Source of the DNA: Chloroflexota bacterium
Lineage (GTDB): Bacteria > Chloroflexota > UBA4733
Assembly: GCA_025980355.1 (NCBI GenBank)
Contig: JAICXR010000279.1
Location: 1 to 5,171 of the forward strand
Length of the DNA: 5,171 bases
Direction: 5' to 3'
Shown: one piece after another, positions 1 to 5,066 of the stretch
Layout: every line of letters starts with the position of its first letter
Position numbering within the stretch: the stretch's first letter is position 1
Program-made: the position numbers and the translations under genes
The notes under the pieces: model-generated
What the model saw: the letters and a program-made list of their open reading frames with translations, nothing else
What the model was told of the DNA's origin: nothing
The model's database searches: none

Positions 1-672
1 CTGGCCGTCTCGGCCAGCGATCGGGACGACTTGCACGCCATCGTCCCCGGCGCCGCTATCACGGTGCTCCCAAACGGCGTCGACGACACCGTCTACGCCC
101 CGATGCCGGAGGTTTGTGAGGAAGTCGACAGCATCCTGTTCGCCGGCAAGATGGACTTCCGGCCCAACGTCGAAGGCGCCGTCTGGCTGGTCAACCGGGT
201 CATGCCATTGGTCTGGGCTTGCCGGCCGGCGGCGCGGCTGACGCTCTTCGGTCGCGACCCGGCGCCGGCGGTGCGGCGTCTGGCCGCCGATCCGCGCATT
301 ATCGTCACCGGTCACGTGCCGGGGACGCCGGCGGAGAAGCTGGCGCTCGCCCGGGCCGCGGCGGTCGCCGTGCCCTTGCTTTCCGGCGGCGGCACCCGGC
401 TGAAGGTGCCAACGGCGCTGGCGATGGCGCGACCGCTCGTCAGCACCCCGTTGGGCGCCGCCGGCTACGACCTGCGGTCGGGGAAGGATCTCCTGCTCGC
501 GGGCACGGCCGCCGAGTTCGCCGCCGCGCTCCTGCGCCTCCTCCAGGATCGGAAGCTGGCCGCGCAACTAGGCGCCCAGGGACGCCACGCCGTCCAGGAG
601 CGCTTCACCTGGCGACGGCTGCTGCCGGCCCTCGATCGGGCCTATGCCGAGGCGCTCGATGGGGGAGGTTGA
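1..672 (+). CDS. Glycosyltransferase family 4-like (GT-B fold), 5'-truncated
   Basis: The reading frame is open from base 1 (first residues LAVSASDRDDL), so the N-terminal acceptor domain lies outside the window and only the C-terminal nucleotide-sugar-binding half (223 residues) is present. Recognisable GT4 landmarks are VSASDRD, VLPNGVDD (about residues 22-29), the second-domain opening ILFAGKMDFRPNVEGAVWL, the VTGHVP strand, the PLLSGGGTRLK loop and ARPLVSTPLGAAGYDL. The pattern resembles the sugar-transferase subgroup that carries GGGTRLK rather than a full EX7E motif. The enzyme would transfer a sugar from a nucleotide donor at the cytoplasmic face of the membrane during surface-glycan assembly; donor and acceptor cannot be predicted. 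One oddity is that the Glu usually found in the following KxLEAMA segment is Thr138 (KVPTALA). The stop overlaps the next gene by 14 bp, indicating one operon. Family assignment is confident; specificity is unknown. Confidence 0.9.
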   Translation: MAVSASDRDDLHAIVPGAAITVLPNGVDDTVYAPMPEVCEEVDSILFAGKMDFRPNVEGAVWLVNRVMPLVWACRPAARLTLFGRDPAPAVRRLAADPRIIVTGHVPGTPAEKLALARAAAVAVPLLSGGGTRLKVPTALAMARPLVSTPLGAAGYDLRSGKDLLLAGTAAEFAAALLRLLQDRKLAAQLGAQGRHAVQERFTWRRLLPALDRAYAEALDGGG

Positions 673-1708
673 GCGCGTTGCGGTCATCGCGACGGTTCGG
701 AACGAGGCGGCGACGATCGACGATCTGCTCCGTTCGATGCTCGCCGGGACCCGCTTGCCGGATGAGATCGTCATCGTCGACGCCGGTTCGACCGACGGCA
801 CCTATGCCGCGTTGCAACGTTGGGCCGCGCGTGTCCCGCGCCTGCGCGTGCTAGCTCAGGCTGGTTGTGGGCGCTCGGAGGGCCGCAACCTGGCCATTGC
901 CGCGACCGCTGCCCGCTGGATCGCCGTCACCGACGGCGGTGTCCGGCTCGATCCCGGCTGGCTGGCGGCGCTCCTGGCGCCGATCGAACAGGCCGCCGGC
1001 GATCCCCCCGACGTCGTCGCCGGGTTCTTCCGCATGGCACCGGCCACGCCCTTCGAGCTGGCGTTGGGGGTGACGACGCTGCCCTTGGCGCGCGAGATTG
1101 CGCCCGCTCGCTTTCTGCCCTCCAGCCGGTCGGTGCTCTTCTCGCGCCAGGCCTGGGCGGCGGCGGGCGGCTATCCGGAGTGGCTGGACTACGGCGAGGA
1201 CCTGGTCTTCGACCTCGCGCTCCGCCGGGCGGGGGCCCGTTTCGTCTGGGCGCCGCAGGCCGTTGCCTATTTCCGGCCGCGCCAGCGCCTCGCCGAGTTC
1301 TTCCGCCAGTACTTCCACTATGCCCGCGGCGACGGCAAGGCGCTGTTGTGGCCACGGCGGCACGCCATCCGCTACGCCAGTTACGGGGCGCTCCTGGCCT
1401 TGCTCGCCACCGTCGCCCGGGCCGGTCGCCGCCCCGCCGGCTGGGCCGCGGCCGCCACCATCGCCGTTGGCGCCGCGCTCTACCTGCGCCAACCCTACCG
1501 GCGCCTCGCGTGCCCTGAAGATCCCGCCCTGCAGGTTAGCGACTGGCGCGACCGGCTCCGCATCCTGGCCTGGTTGCCGGTGTTGCGCCTGACCGGCGAC
1601 CTGGCGAAGATGCTGGGCTACCCGGTCGGCCGCCTCTGGCGCCGGCAACGACGCGGCGCAATCCCGGCCGACCCGACGGCGCCGCGCTACCGGCTGGCGA
1701 TAGGGTGA
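659..1708 (+). CDS. Glycosyltransferase family 2 with C-terminal membrane segments
   Basis: A GT-A fold transferase of 349 residues if started at ATG 659; an in-frame ATG at 644 would add five residues. I prefer 659 because GT2 proteins usually have only a few residues before the first strand (here VAVIATVRNEAATIDDLL), and gaggcg lies a few bases upstream. Motifs seen: IVIVDAGSTDGT (37-48, nucleotide-binding loop), AGCGRSEGRNLAI (68-80), ITDAD-type position reading VTDGGVRLD (90-98), and YGEDLVFDLALRRAG (178-192), where the Glu-Asp pair fits the catalytic ED. After the catalytic domain, AVAYFRPRQRLAEFFRQYFHYARGDGKA is followed by two hydrophobic stretches (about 239-253 and 261-276), likely membrane helices or a re-entrant anchor, then a basic tail. 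The layout recalls membrane-anchored GT2 enzymes of exopolysaccharide synthesis. Its neighbours overlap on both sides (14 bp and 4 bp), so it is translated as part of a glycan-assembly operon. Substrate not predictable. Confidence 0.92.
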   Translation: MGEVERVAVIATVRNEAATIDDLLRSMLAGTRLPDEIVIVDAGSTDGTYAALQRWAARVPRLRVLAQAGCGRSEGRNLAIAATAARWIAVTDGGVRLDPGWLAALLAPIEQAAGDPPDVVAGFFRMAPATPFELALGVTTLPLAREIAPARFLPSSRSVLFSRQAWAAAGGYPEWLDYGEDLVFDLALRRAGARFVWAPQAVAYFRPRQRLAEFFRQYFHYARGDGKALLWPRRHAIRYASYGALLALLATVARAGRRPAGWAAAATIAVGAALYLRQPYRRLACPEDPALQVSDWRDRLRILAWLPVLRLTGDLAKMLGYPVGRLWRRQRRGAIPADPTAPRYRLAIG

Positions 1709-2673
1709 ATCAACTCCGAGGGGGTTTCTCCCAACCCCCGCCCATTCTTCGCCCAACCTGGCTGCCGGCCGTAGCGCCGTCAGACCAGGTCGATCTCTCG
1801 ATCGTCATCGTGCATCGCAGCCTGCCCTGGGCGATGCTCAAGGAGTGCCTGGCGGCCATCGAGCGCGGGCGCGGGGGCCTGGATTGCCAGGTGATCCTGG
1901 TCGATCAGGGCGTGTCGGCGGACGTCGATCGACCCCTGGCGGCGTACTACCCCTGGGTGGAACTCGTCGTCGACCGGTCGGACCGCGGCTACGCCGCGTC
2001 CAACAACCTCGGTCTCCGCCGAGCCACCGGCCGCTTCCTGCTGCTGCTCAACGATGACGTGCAACTGCCGCGCACGGCCTTGCGCGACCTGGTCGCCTGG
2101 ATGGACGCCCATCCCCGCGCGGGCTACGCCGGGCCGCGCCTGGTGCTGCCGGACGGACGGCTGGACCGGGCCTGCCGGCGGGCCTTCCCCACGCCGATCG
2201 TCTCCCTCTACCGGCTGTCGGGCCTGTCGCGCCTCTTCCCGACGAGCCGGGTATTCGGCCGCTACAACCTGACGTACTTGCCGGTGGACCAGACGGCGCG
2301 CGTGGATGCCGTCGTCGGCGCTTGCATGCTCGTCCGCCGCCGGGCGGCCGAGGAGGTGGGGCTGCTTGATGAGACCTACTTCATGTACGGCGAGGACATC
2401 GATTGGGCCTATCGGATGCAGCAGGCGGGCTGGGAAGGCTGGTACCTCGCCGACATCGTGGCGTTGCACGACAAGGCGTCCAGCAGCAAGCGACGCCGCC
2501 TGCGCACGACGTACGAGTTCTACCGGGCGATGGTGATCTTCTACCGCCGCCACTACGCGCGCCATGTGCCCCAGGTCGTCACCTGGCTCGTGCTGACGGG
2601 GATTCTGCTACGCGGGAGTCTTGCGACCGCGATCGCCTCGCTGCGCGAGGCCGGGCGAGCCGCGACGTCATAA
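1705..2673 (+). CDS. Glycosyltransferase family 2, rhamnosyltransferase (WbbL)-like
   Basis: A 322-residue GT-A enzyme. The start is GTG 1705, which overlaps the preceding stop as GTGA; no other plausible start precedes the conserved domain and no clear Shine-Dalgarno is present, so translation by reinitiation is likely. Motifs: VDLSIVIV (29-36), DRGYAASNNLGLRRATG (93-109), LLLLNDDVQLP (112-122, the metal-binding DxD-like loop, usually LNPD in this group), AGPRLVLPDGRL (142-153), VDAVVGACMLVRR (200-212), and YFMYGEDIDWAYRMQQAGW (225-243, catalytic Glu-Asp). His255 (VALHDKASSSKRRR) matches the C-terminal His that such enzymes use near the metal. An amphipathic or hydrophobic segment at 289-303 is followed by a short tail. 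Sugar transfer onto a lipid-linked or polymeric glycan at the inner membrane face is inferred from family and operon. The first loop (VHRSLP instead of VNWN) and the second (VDQGVSADV instead of VDNxSxDG) are degenerate, so the donor may differ. Confidence 0.9.
   Translation: MNQLRGGFSQPPPILRPTWLPAVAPSDQVDLSIVIVHRSLPWAMLKECLAAIERGRGGLDCQVILVDQGVSADVDRPLAAYYPWVELVVDRSDRGYAASNNLGLRRATGRFLLLLNDDVQLPRTALRDLVAWMDAHPRAGYAGPRLVLPDGRLDRACRRAFPTPIVSLYRLSGLSRLFPTSRVFGRYNLTYLPVDQTARVDAVVGACMLVRRRAAEEVGLLDETYFMYGEDIDWAYRMQQAGWEGWYLADIVALHDKASSSKRRRLRTTYEFYRAMVIFYRRHYARHVPQVVTWLVLTGILLRGSLATAIASLREAGRAATS
1720..1739 (+). promoter_or_regulatory. GC-rich hairpin at the start of the third glycosyltransferase gene
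   Basis: GGGGGTT (1720-1726) and AACCCCC (1733-1739) form a perfect 7-bp stem with a 6-nt loop (TCTCCC), beginning 15 bases after the GTG start. No U-tract follows, so it is not a standard terminator. If it folds in the mRNA it would sit where a ribosome initiating or reinitiating at 1705 loads, and it could set the ratio of this protein to the upstream one. It lies in the nonconserved N-terminal extension. The structure is seen directly; the role is inference. Confidence 0.4.
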
Positions 2674-2702
2674 CAGCCGGGTCGTTCAACGGTCGGTGTG
2701 GG

Positions 2703-2786
2703 TGCCGTGGGAGGGACTTGAACCCTCACGCCCTTGCGGGCACATGGCCCTCAACCATGCTTGTCTGCCTATTCCAACACCACGGC
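2703..2786 (-). tRNA. tRNA-Leu (anticodon GAG)
   Basis: Read on the minus strand from 2786 to 2703 this gives a complete 84-nt class II tRNA. The 7-bp acceptor stem is GCCGTGG/CCACGGC. The D-arm is TTG-GAATAGGCAGA-CAA, a bacterial tRNA-Leu style. The anticodon stem is CATGG/CCATG with loop TTGAGGG. The long variable arm is GCCC-GCAA-GGGC. The T-arm is GAGGG-TTCAAGT-CCCTC, and the discriminator is A73 as expected for leucine. The anticodon GAG (complement of 2750-2752) reads CUC and CUU codons; CUC is frequent in the genes here. The bases after the discriminator read CCCA rather than CCA, so the CCA end must be added post-transcriptionally. The gene is convergent with the glycosyltransferase operon and divergent from the purP-like operon. 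Confidence 0.96.
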
Positions 2787-2798
2787 GGAGCGGAAGAT

Positions 2799-2827
2799 AG
2801 CGTACCATGGGGACGTTGAGGAGACAA
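2799..2827 (-). promoter_or_regulatory. Candidate promoter of the tRNA-Leu gene
   Basis: On the minus strand TTGTCT (2827-2822) and TACGCT (2804-2799) are separated by 17 bp, giving 4/6 and 3/6 matches to the bacterial sigma-70-type boxes. The implied start lies a few bases before the mature tRNA 5' end at 2786. An alternative -10, TATCTT, lies just downstream but would need a 22-bp spacer. The -35 box would overlap the Shine-Dalgarno of the divergent leader ORF. Matches are weak; this is the best candidate in a 44-bp gap rather than a firm call. On the forward strand TACCAT (2803-2808) could serve as a -10 for the purP-like operon, but no good -35 is visible. Confidence 0.25.
2818..2823 (+). 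promoter_or_regulatory. Strong Shine-Dalgarno for the leader ORF
   Basis: GAGGAG is followed by 7 bases and then ATG 2831. It is the only good ribosome-binding site upstream of the first purP-like gene, yet it serves an ATG in a different frame from that gene. This is the main argument that the 13-codon ORF at 2831 is really translated and that the enzyme start at 2872 is reached by coupling. Confidence 0.65.
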
Positions 2828-2830
2828 AGC

Positions 2831-2872
2831 ATGGCCGGTCGTTTGGTCCGTCGCTGGTGGCACGTGGCGTGA
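2831..2872 (+). CDS. Short upstream ORF / leader peptide (13 aa)
   Basis: ATG 2831 opens a 13-codon ORF, MAGRLVRRWWHVA, ending in TGA at 2870-2872. The stop shares its A with the ATG of the following purP-like gene (TGATG), a classic reinitiation junction. The ORF has a strong Shine-Dalgarno (GAGGAG, 7-nt spacing), while the downstream ATG has none of comparable quality. Codons 7-11 are Arg-Arg-Trp-Trp-His, a cluster of costly or regulated residues reminiscent of amino-acid attenuator leaders, although no terminator/antiterminator pair is obvious before 2872. A role in translational coupling or control of the purP-like operon is inferred. Alternatives are a chance ORF, or the relic of an older in-frame N-terminus separated by an indel; the downstream N-terminus is of normal family length, which argues against the latter. 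Confidence 0.5.
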   Translation: MAGRLVRRWWHVA

Positions 2873-3915
2873 TGGCCGTCGGCGGCGCACTTGCCGCTCC
2901 CGAGACCATCGGGACGTATACGATCGCCACGTTGGGCAGCCACTCCGCCCTGCAAATCCTGCGCGGGGCGCGCGCCGAGGGCTTTGCGACGCTGGCCATC
3001 TGCACGGAGGCGTCGGAGGGGATCTATCGTCGCTACCCGTTTGTCGACCAAATCCTCGTGCTCCCCTCCTTCCCCGCCCTCGTCGACCGGCAGGACACGT
3101 TGCGGGAGGCCAACGCCATCCTCGTGCCGCACGGCAGCTTCGTCGCCCATCTCGGCGTGGAGCGGAACAAGCAACTGCAGATCCCCTATTTCGGCAACAA
3201 GCACGTGCTGGACTGGGAGACCAACCGCAACGCCCAGCGCCACTGGCTGGAGCGGGCGGGTTTGCACATGCCGCGCGAGATCACGAGTGCCCAGGAGATC
3301 GACTGTCCCGTCATCGTGAAGTTGCACGGCGCGCGCGGCGGCAGCGGCTACTTTTTCGCCCGCGACGCCGCCGAGTTTACGGCGCGCACGGCCGGGATGG
3401 CGGCCGGCAGCTACACGGTGCAGGAAGCCCTGATCGGCGCACCGGTCTATCTGCACTACTTCTATTCGCTGCTGGCGGAACGGCTGGAGTTCCTTGGCGC
3501 CGACATCCGCTACGAGACGAACGTCGATTCCCTGGGCCGGCTGCCCTCGGAAAACCAGCGCGGCCTGCCGATCGACCCGAGCTACGTCGTCGTCGGCAAT
3601 ATGCCGCTCGGCGTCCGGGAGTCCATGCTGCACAACGTCTACCACCTCGGCGAGTCGGTGGTCGCCGTGTCGCGCATGCTCTGCCCGCCGCGCGGCCTGT
3701 TCGGGGCCTTTTGCCTGGAGGGCATCATCACGCCCGACGAGCAGTTTTCGGTGTTCGAGATCTCGGCGCGCATCGTCGCCGGCACCAACGTCGCGCTCCC
3801 GTCGTCGCCCTACGCCGACCTGTACTACGGGGAGCCGATGTCGACCGGGCGGCGGATCGCCCGCGAGCTCCGGAACGCCATCCTGACCGGCCGCCTGGCG
3901 GAGCTCGTGGAGTAG
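2872..3915 (+). CDS. purP: PurP-family ATP-dependent ligase (FAICAR synthetase-like), copy 1
   Basis: A 347-residue protein matching archaeal PurP (about 361 residues in Methanocaldococcus MJ0136) along its whole length: DUF1246 N-terminal and DUF1297 C-terminal parts of an ATP-grasp-like enzyme. In archaea PurP uses ATP and formate to convert AICAR to FAICAR, the penultimate step of IMP synthesis, in the cytoplasm. Motifs: TIATLGSHSALQILRGA (17-33, with His24 at the AICAR-contacting His position), LVPHGSF (84-90), PYFGNK (105-110), the glycine-rich VKLHGARGGSGYFFAR (149-164), HYFYSLL, ADIRYETNVDSLGRLPSENQ (210-229), VVGNMPLGVRESML, PPRGLFGAFCLEG, and FEISARIVAGTN (295-306, Glu296 a likely metal ligand). 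ATG 2872 is chosen because the open frame further upstream runs through the tRNA, and because it leaves 17 residues before IATLGSH, close to the archaeal length. The C-terminal GGTNxFxNGGPYS region reads AGTNVALPSSPYA, a departure from archaeal PurP. True AICAR activity is plausible but unproven. Confidence 0.85.
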   Translation: MAVGGALAAPETIGTYTIATLGSHSALQILRGARAEGFATLAICTEASEGIYRRYPFVDQILVLPSFPALVDRQDTLREANAILVPHGSFVAHLGVERNKQLQIPYFGNKHVLDWETNRNAQRHWLERAGLHMPREITSAQEIDCPVIVKLHGARGGSGYFFARDAAEFTARTAGMAAGSYTVQEALIGAPVYLHYFYSLLAERLEFLGADIRYETNVDSLGRLPSENQRGLPIDPSYVVVGNMPLGVRESMLHNVYHLGESVVAVSRMLCPPRGLFGAFCLEGIITPDEQFSVFEISARIVAGTNVALPSSPYADLYYGEPMSTGRRIARELRNAILTGRLAELVE

Positions 3916-3919
3916 GGAT

Positions 3920-3935
3920 CGCTGCGCGTACAGCG
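3920..3935 (+). promoter_or_regulatory. Small inverted repeat in the gap between the purP-like genes
   Basis: CGCTG (3920-3924) and CAGCG (3931-3935) flank CGCGTA, giving a 5-bp stem ending at the first base of the downstream Shine-Dalgarno. The stem is too short and lacks a U-tract for a terminator. It could be an mRNA-processing or translation-modulating element between the two cistrons, or chance in GC-rich DNA. Confidence 0.25.
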
Positions 3936-3943
3936 GAGGGGAG
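3935..3943 (+). promoter_or_regulatory. Ribosome-binding site of the second purP-like gene
   Basis: GGAGGGGAG precedes ATG 3949; its GGAGG core is 9 bases from the start. This fixes the start of the second copy and shows that it is initiated independently, in contrast to the first copy, which appears to rely on coupling from the leader ORF. Confidence 0.75.
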
Positions 3944-3948
3944 ACGAT

Positions 3949-4971
3949 ATGAAGCGTACTGTGGTGACGCTCGGCATCAATTCGGCCTTGCAGATTCTGC
4001 GCGGGGCGCACGACGAAGGCATGCAGACGCTGTGCGTCTGTCTCTCCCGCCACAGCGAACTGTACCGTCGCTACGCCTTCATCGACCGGGTGGAGGTGGT
4101 GGCGGACTACACGGAGTTGCCGGCGCTCTGCGCCCGGCTGGACCCGGCCACGACCTGCGTCGTGCCGCACAGCTCCTTCCTCAGCCGCCTGGGATCGGTC
4201 GGCATCGCCGCCCTCCCGGCGCCTTATTTCGGCAGTCGGGAGGCGGCGGTCTGGCAGGAGGCGCGGGAGCGCCAACGCCAGTGGATGGCGCAGGCGCGGC
4301 TGAACCTGCCCCGCGTCTTCCGGCACATCGATGAGATCGACGCTCCGGTCGTCGTCAAGGCCGGCGGCGGCATGCGGGGCGACAACTTCTTCGCCCGCAA
4401 CCAGCGCGAGTTCGAGCGCCGGCTGCGCGACTTCCGGGCCCAGCAGTACGTGATCCAGGAGTACATCATCGGCGTCCCGATCATGCTGCACTACTTCGCC
4501 TCCCCCCTGAGCGGCCAGATCGAATTCCTGGCGGCCGACCGTCGCTACGAGACGAACGTCGACTCGCTCGGTCGGATCCCGACGGAGAACCAGGCCGGCC
4601 TGCAGATCGAGCCGACGTTCGTCCGGGTCGGCAACCTGCCGGTGGCGATCCGGGAGTCGTTGCTGAGCGAGGTCTACCGGATGGGCGAAGCCCTGGTGGC
4701 GGTCTCCCGCGACCTGTTCCCGCCGCGCGGCCTGTTCGGCCCCTTCTCCCTGGAGGCGATCATCACGCCTAGCCAGCAGTTCTACGCCCTGGAGCTTTCC
4801 ACGGCGATCGTCGGCGGCACCAACCTGTTCATCAACGGCTCCCCCTACTCCGCGCTCTTTTTCGACGAACCCATGAGCATGGGCCGCCGCTGCTCGCGGG
4901 AGATCCGGCTGGCGGAGGAGGCGGGGAGGCTGGAGCAGGTCGTGTCGCTACCGGCGGGGCCGCGCGGGTAA
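3949..4971 (+). CDS. PurP-family ATP-grasp-like protein, divergent copy 2
   Basis: A 340-residue paralogue of the preceding gene; by eye about half the residues match, with no large gaps. It starts almost directly at the first strand (MKRTVVTLGINSALQILRGA), lacking the 15-20-residue N-terminal extension. Shared motifs: VVPHSSF (71-77), APYFGS, HYFASPL, DRRYETNVDSLGRIPTENQ (197-215), RVGNLPVAIRESLL, PPRGLFGPFSLEAIITP, GGTNLFINGSPYSALFFDEPMSMGRR (289-314) and the probable metal ligand Glu282 (LELS). Differences at key places: GSH becomes GIN (Asn11 in place of the AICAR-contacting His), the glycine-rich ATP loop reads VKAGGGMRGDNFFAR (137-150), and SAR becomes STA (Arg to Ala286). It has its own Shine-Dalgarno and follows copy 1 by 33 bp, so the two are very likely co-transcribed. 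Possible roles are a ligase with another substrate, or a partner subunit of copy 1 (PurP forms oligomers). Family confident; activity unknown. Confidence 0.83.
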   Translation: MKRTVVTLGINSALQILRGAHDEGMQTLCVCLSRHSELYRRYAFIDRVEVVADYTELPALCARLDPATTCVVPHSSFLSRLGSVGIAALPAPYFGSREAAVWQEARERQRQWMAQARLNLPRVFRHIDEIDAPVVVKAGGGMRGDNFFARNQREFERRLRDFRAQQYVIQEYIIGVPIMLHYFASPLSGQIEFLAADRRYETNVDSLGRIPTENQAGLQIEPTFVRVGNLPVAIRESLLSEVYRMGEALVAVSRDLFPPRGLFGPFSLEAIITPSQQFYALELSTAIVGGTNLFINGSPYSALFFDEPMSMGRRCSREIRLAEEAGRLEQVVSLPAGPRG

Positions 4972-4976
4972 TGCGT

Positions 4977-5006
4977 TGCATCGAGTGACCGACCCAGGAC
5001 GATGCA
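4977..5006 (+). repeat. 7-bp inverted repeat upstream of the HEPN-like gene
   Basis: TGCATCG (4977-4983) and CGATGCA (5000-5006) are perfect inverted half-sites separated by 16 bp, a spacing of about two helical turns centre to centre. Such an arrangement fits a dimeric regulator binding site, or a weak RNA stem directly after the second purP-like stop codon. No clear promoter boxes can be placed around it. The repeat is seen directly; its function is a guess. Confidence 0.35.
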
Positions 5007-5012
5007 TGAGGA

Positions 5013-5033
5013 CAGGGCCGCCAGGCCCCTGGC
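5013..5033 (+). terminator. GC-rich hairpin, possible terminator of the purP-like operon
   Basis: The segment can fold in two exclusive ways: GGGCC (5015-5019) with GGCCC (5024-5028) around GCCA, or GCCAG (5020-5024) with CTGGC (5029-5033) around GCCC. It is followed by GCGGATCGTTGACTTTCT, which has scattered T but no proper U-tract, so intrinsic termination would be inefficient. It lies between the purP-like pair and the next gene, where a terminator would be expected. Confidence 0.3.
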
Positions 5034-5051
5034 GCGGATCGTTGACTTTCT

Positions 5052-5057
5052 AAGGAG
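5052..5057 (+). promoter_or_regulatory. Ribosome-binding site of the HEPN-like gene
   Basis: AAGGAG followed by 9 bases and ATG 5067 is a near-ideal Shine-Dalgarno and supports that start codon. Confidence 0.75.
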
Positions 5058-5066
5058 AGGGTAGGG

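Noticed and set aside
851..1756. A 301-codon minus-strand open frame opposite the membrane-linked GT2.
   Set aside because: Shadow frame of a well-supported glycosyltransferase; no domain, no ribosome-binding site, and skewed composition.
2674..2702. A terminator between the convergent glycosyltransferase operon and the tRNA.
   Set aside because: No stem longer than 4 bp with a usable loop and no T-run on either strand in this 29-bp gap.
2734..2871. Extension of the first purP-like gene upstream to ATG 2734.
   Set aside because: The extra 46 codons would pass through the tRNA gene and match nothing in the PurP family; ATG 2872 gives a normal family N-terminus.
2831..2900. A frameshift that would fuse the leader ORF to the purP-like protein.
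   Set aside because: The purP-like protein starting at 2872 already has a family-typical N-terminal length, and the TGATG overlap is a normal coupling arrangement, so no lost or gained base is needed.
2686..4491. A 601-codon open frame on the minus strand covering both purP-like genes and the tRNA.
   Set aside because: It runs antisense through two clearly conserved genes and through the tRNA, is rich in Arg, Ala, His and Asp as expected of a shadow frame in GC-rich codons, and shows no recognisable domain.
3508..4562. Exact 20-21 bp matches between the two purP-like genes (3508-3527 with 4543-4562; 3684-3704 with 4719-4739) as mobile or recombination repeats.
   Set aside because: They encode the most conserved protein motifs (RYETNVD and PPRGLFG) and simply reflect paralogy and shared codon preference.
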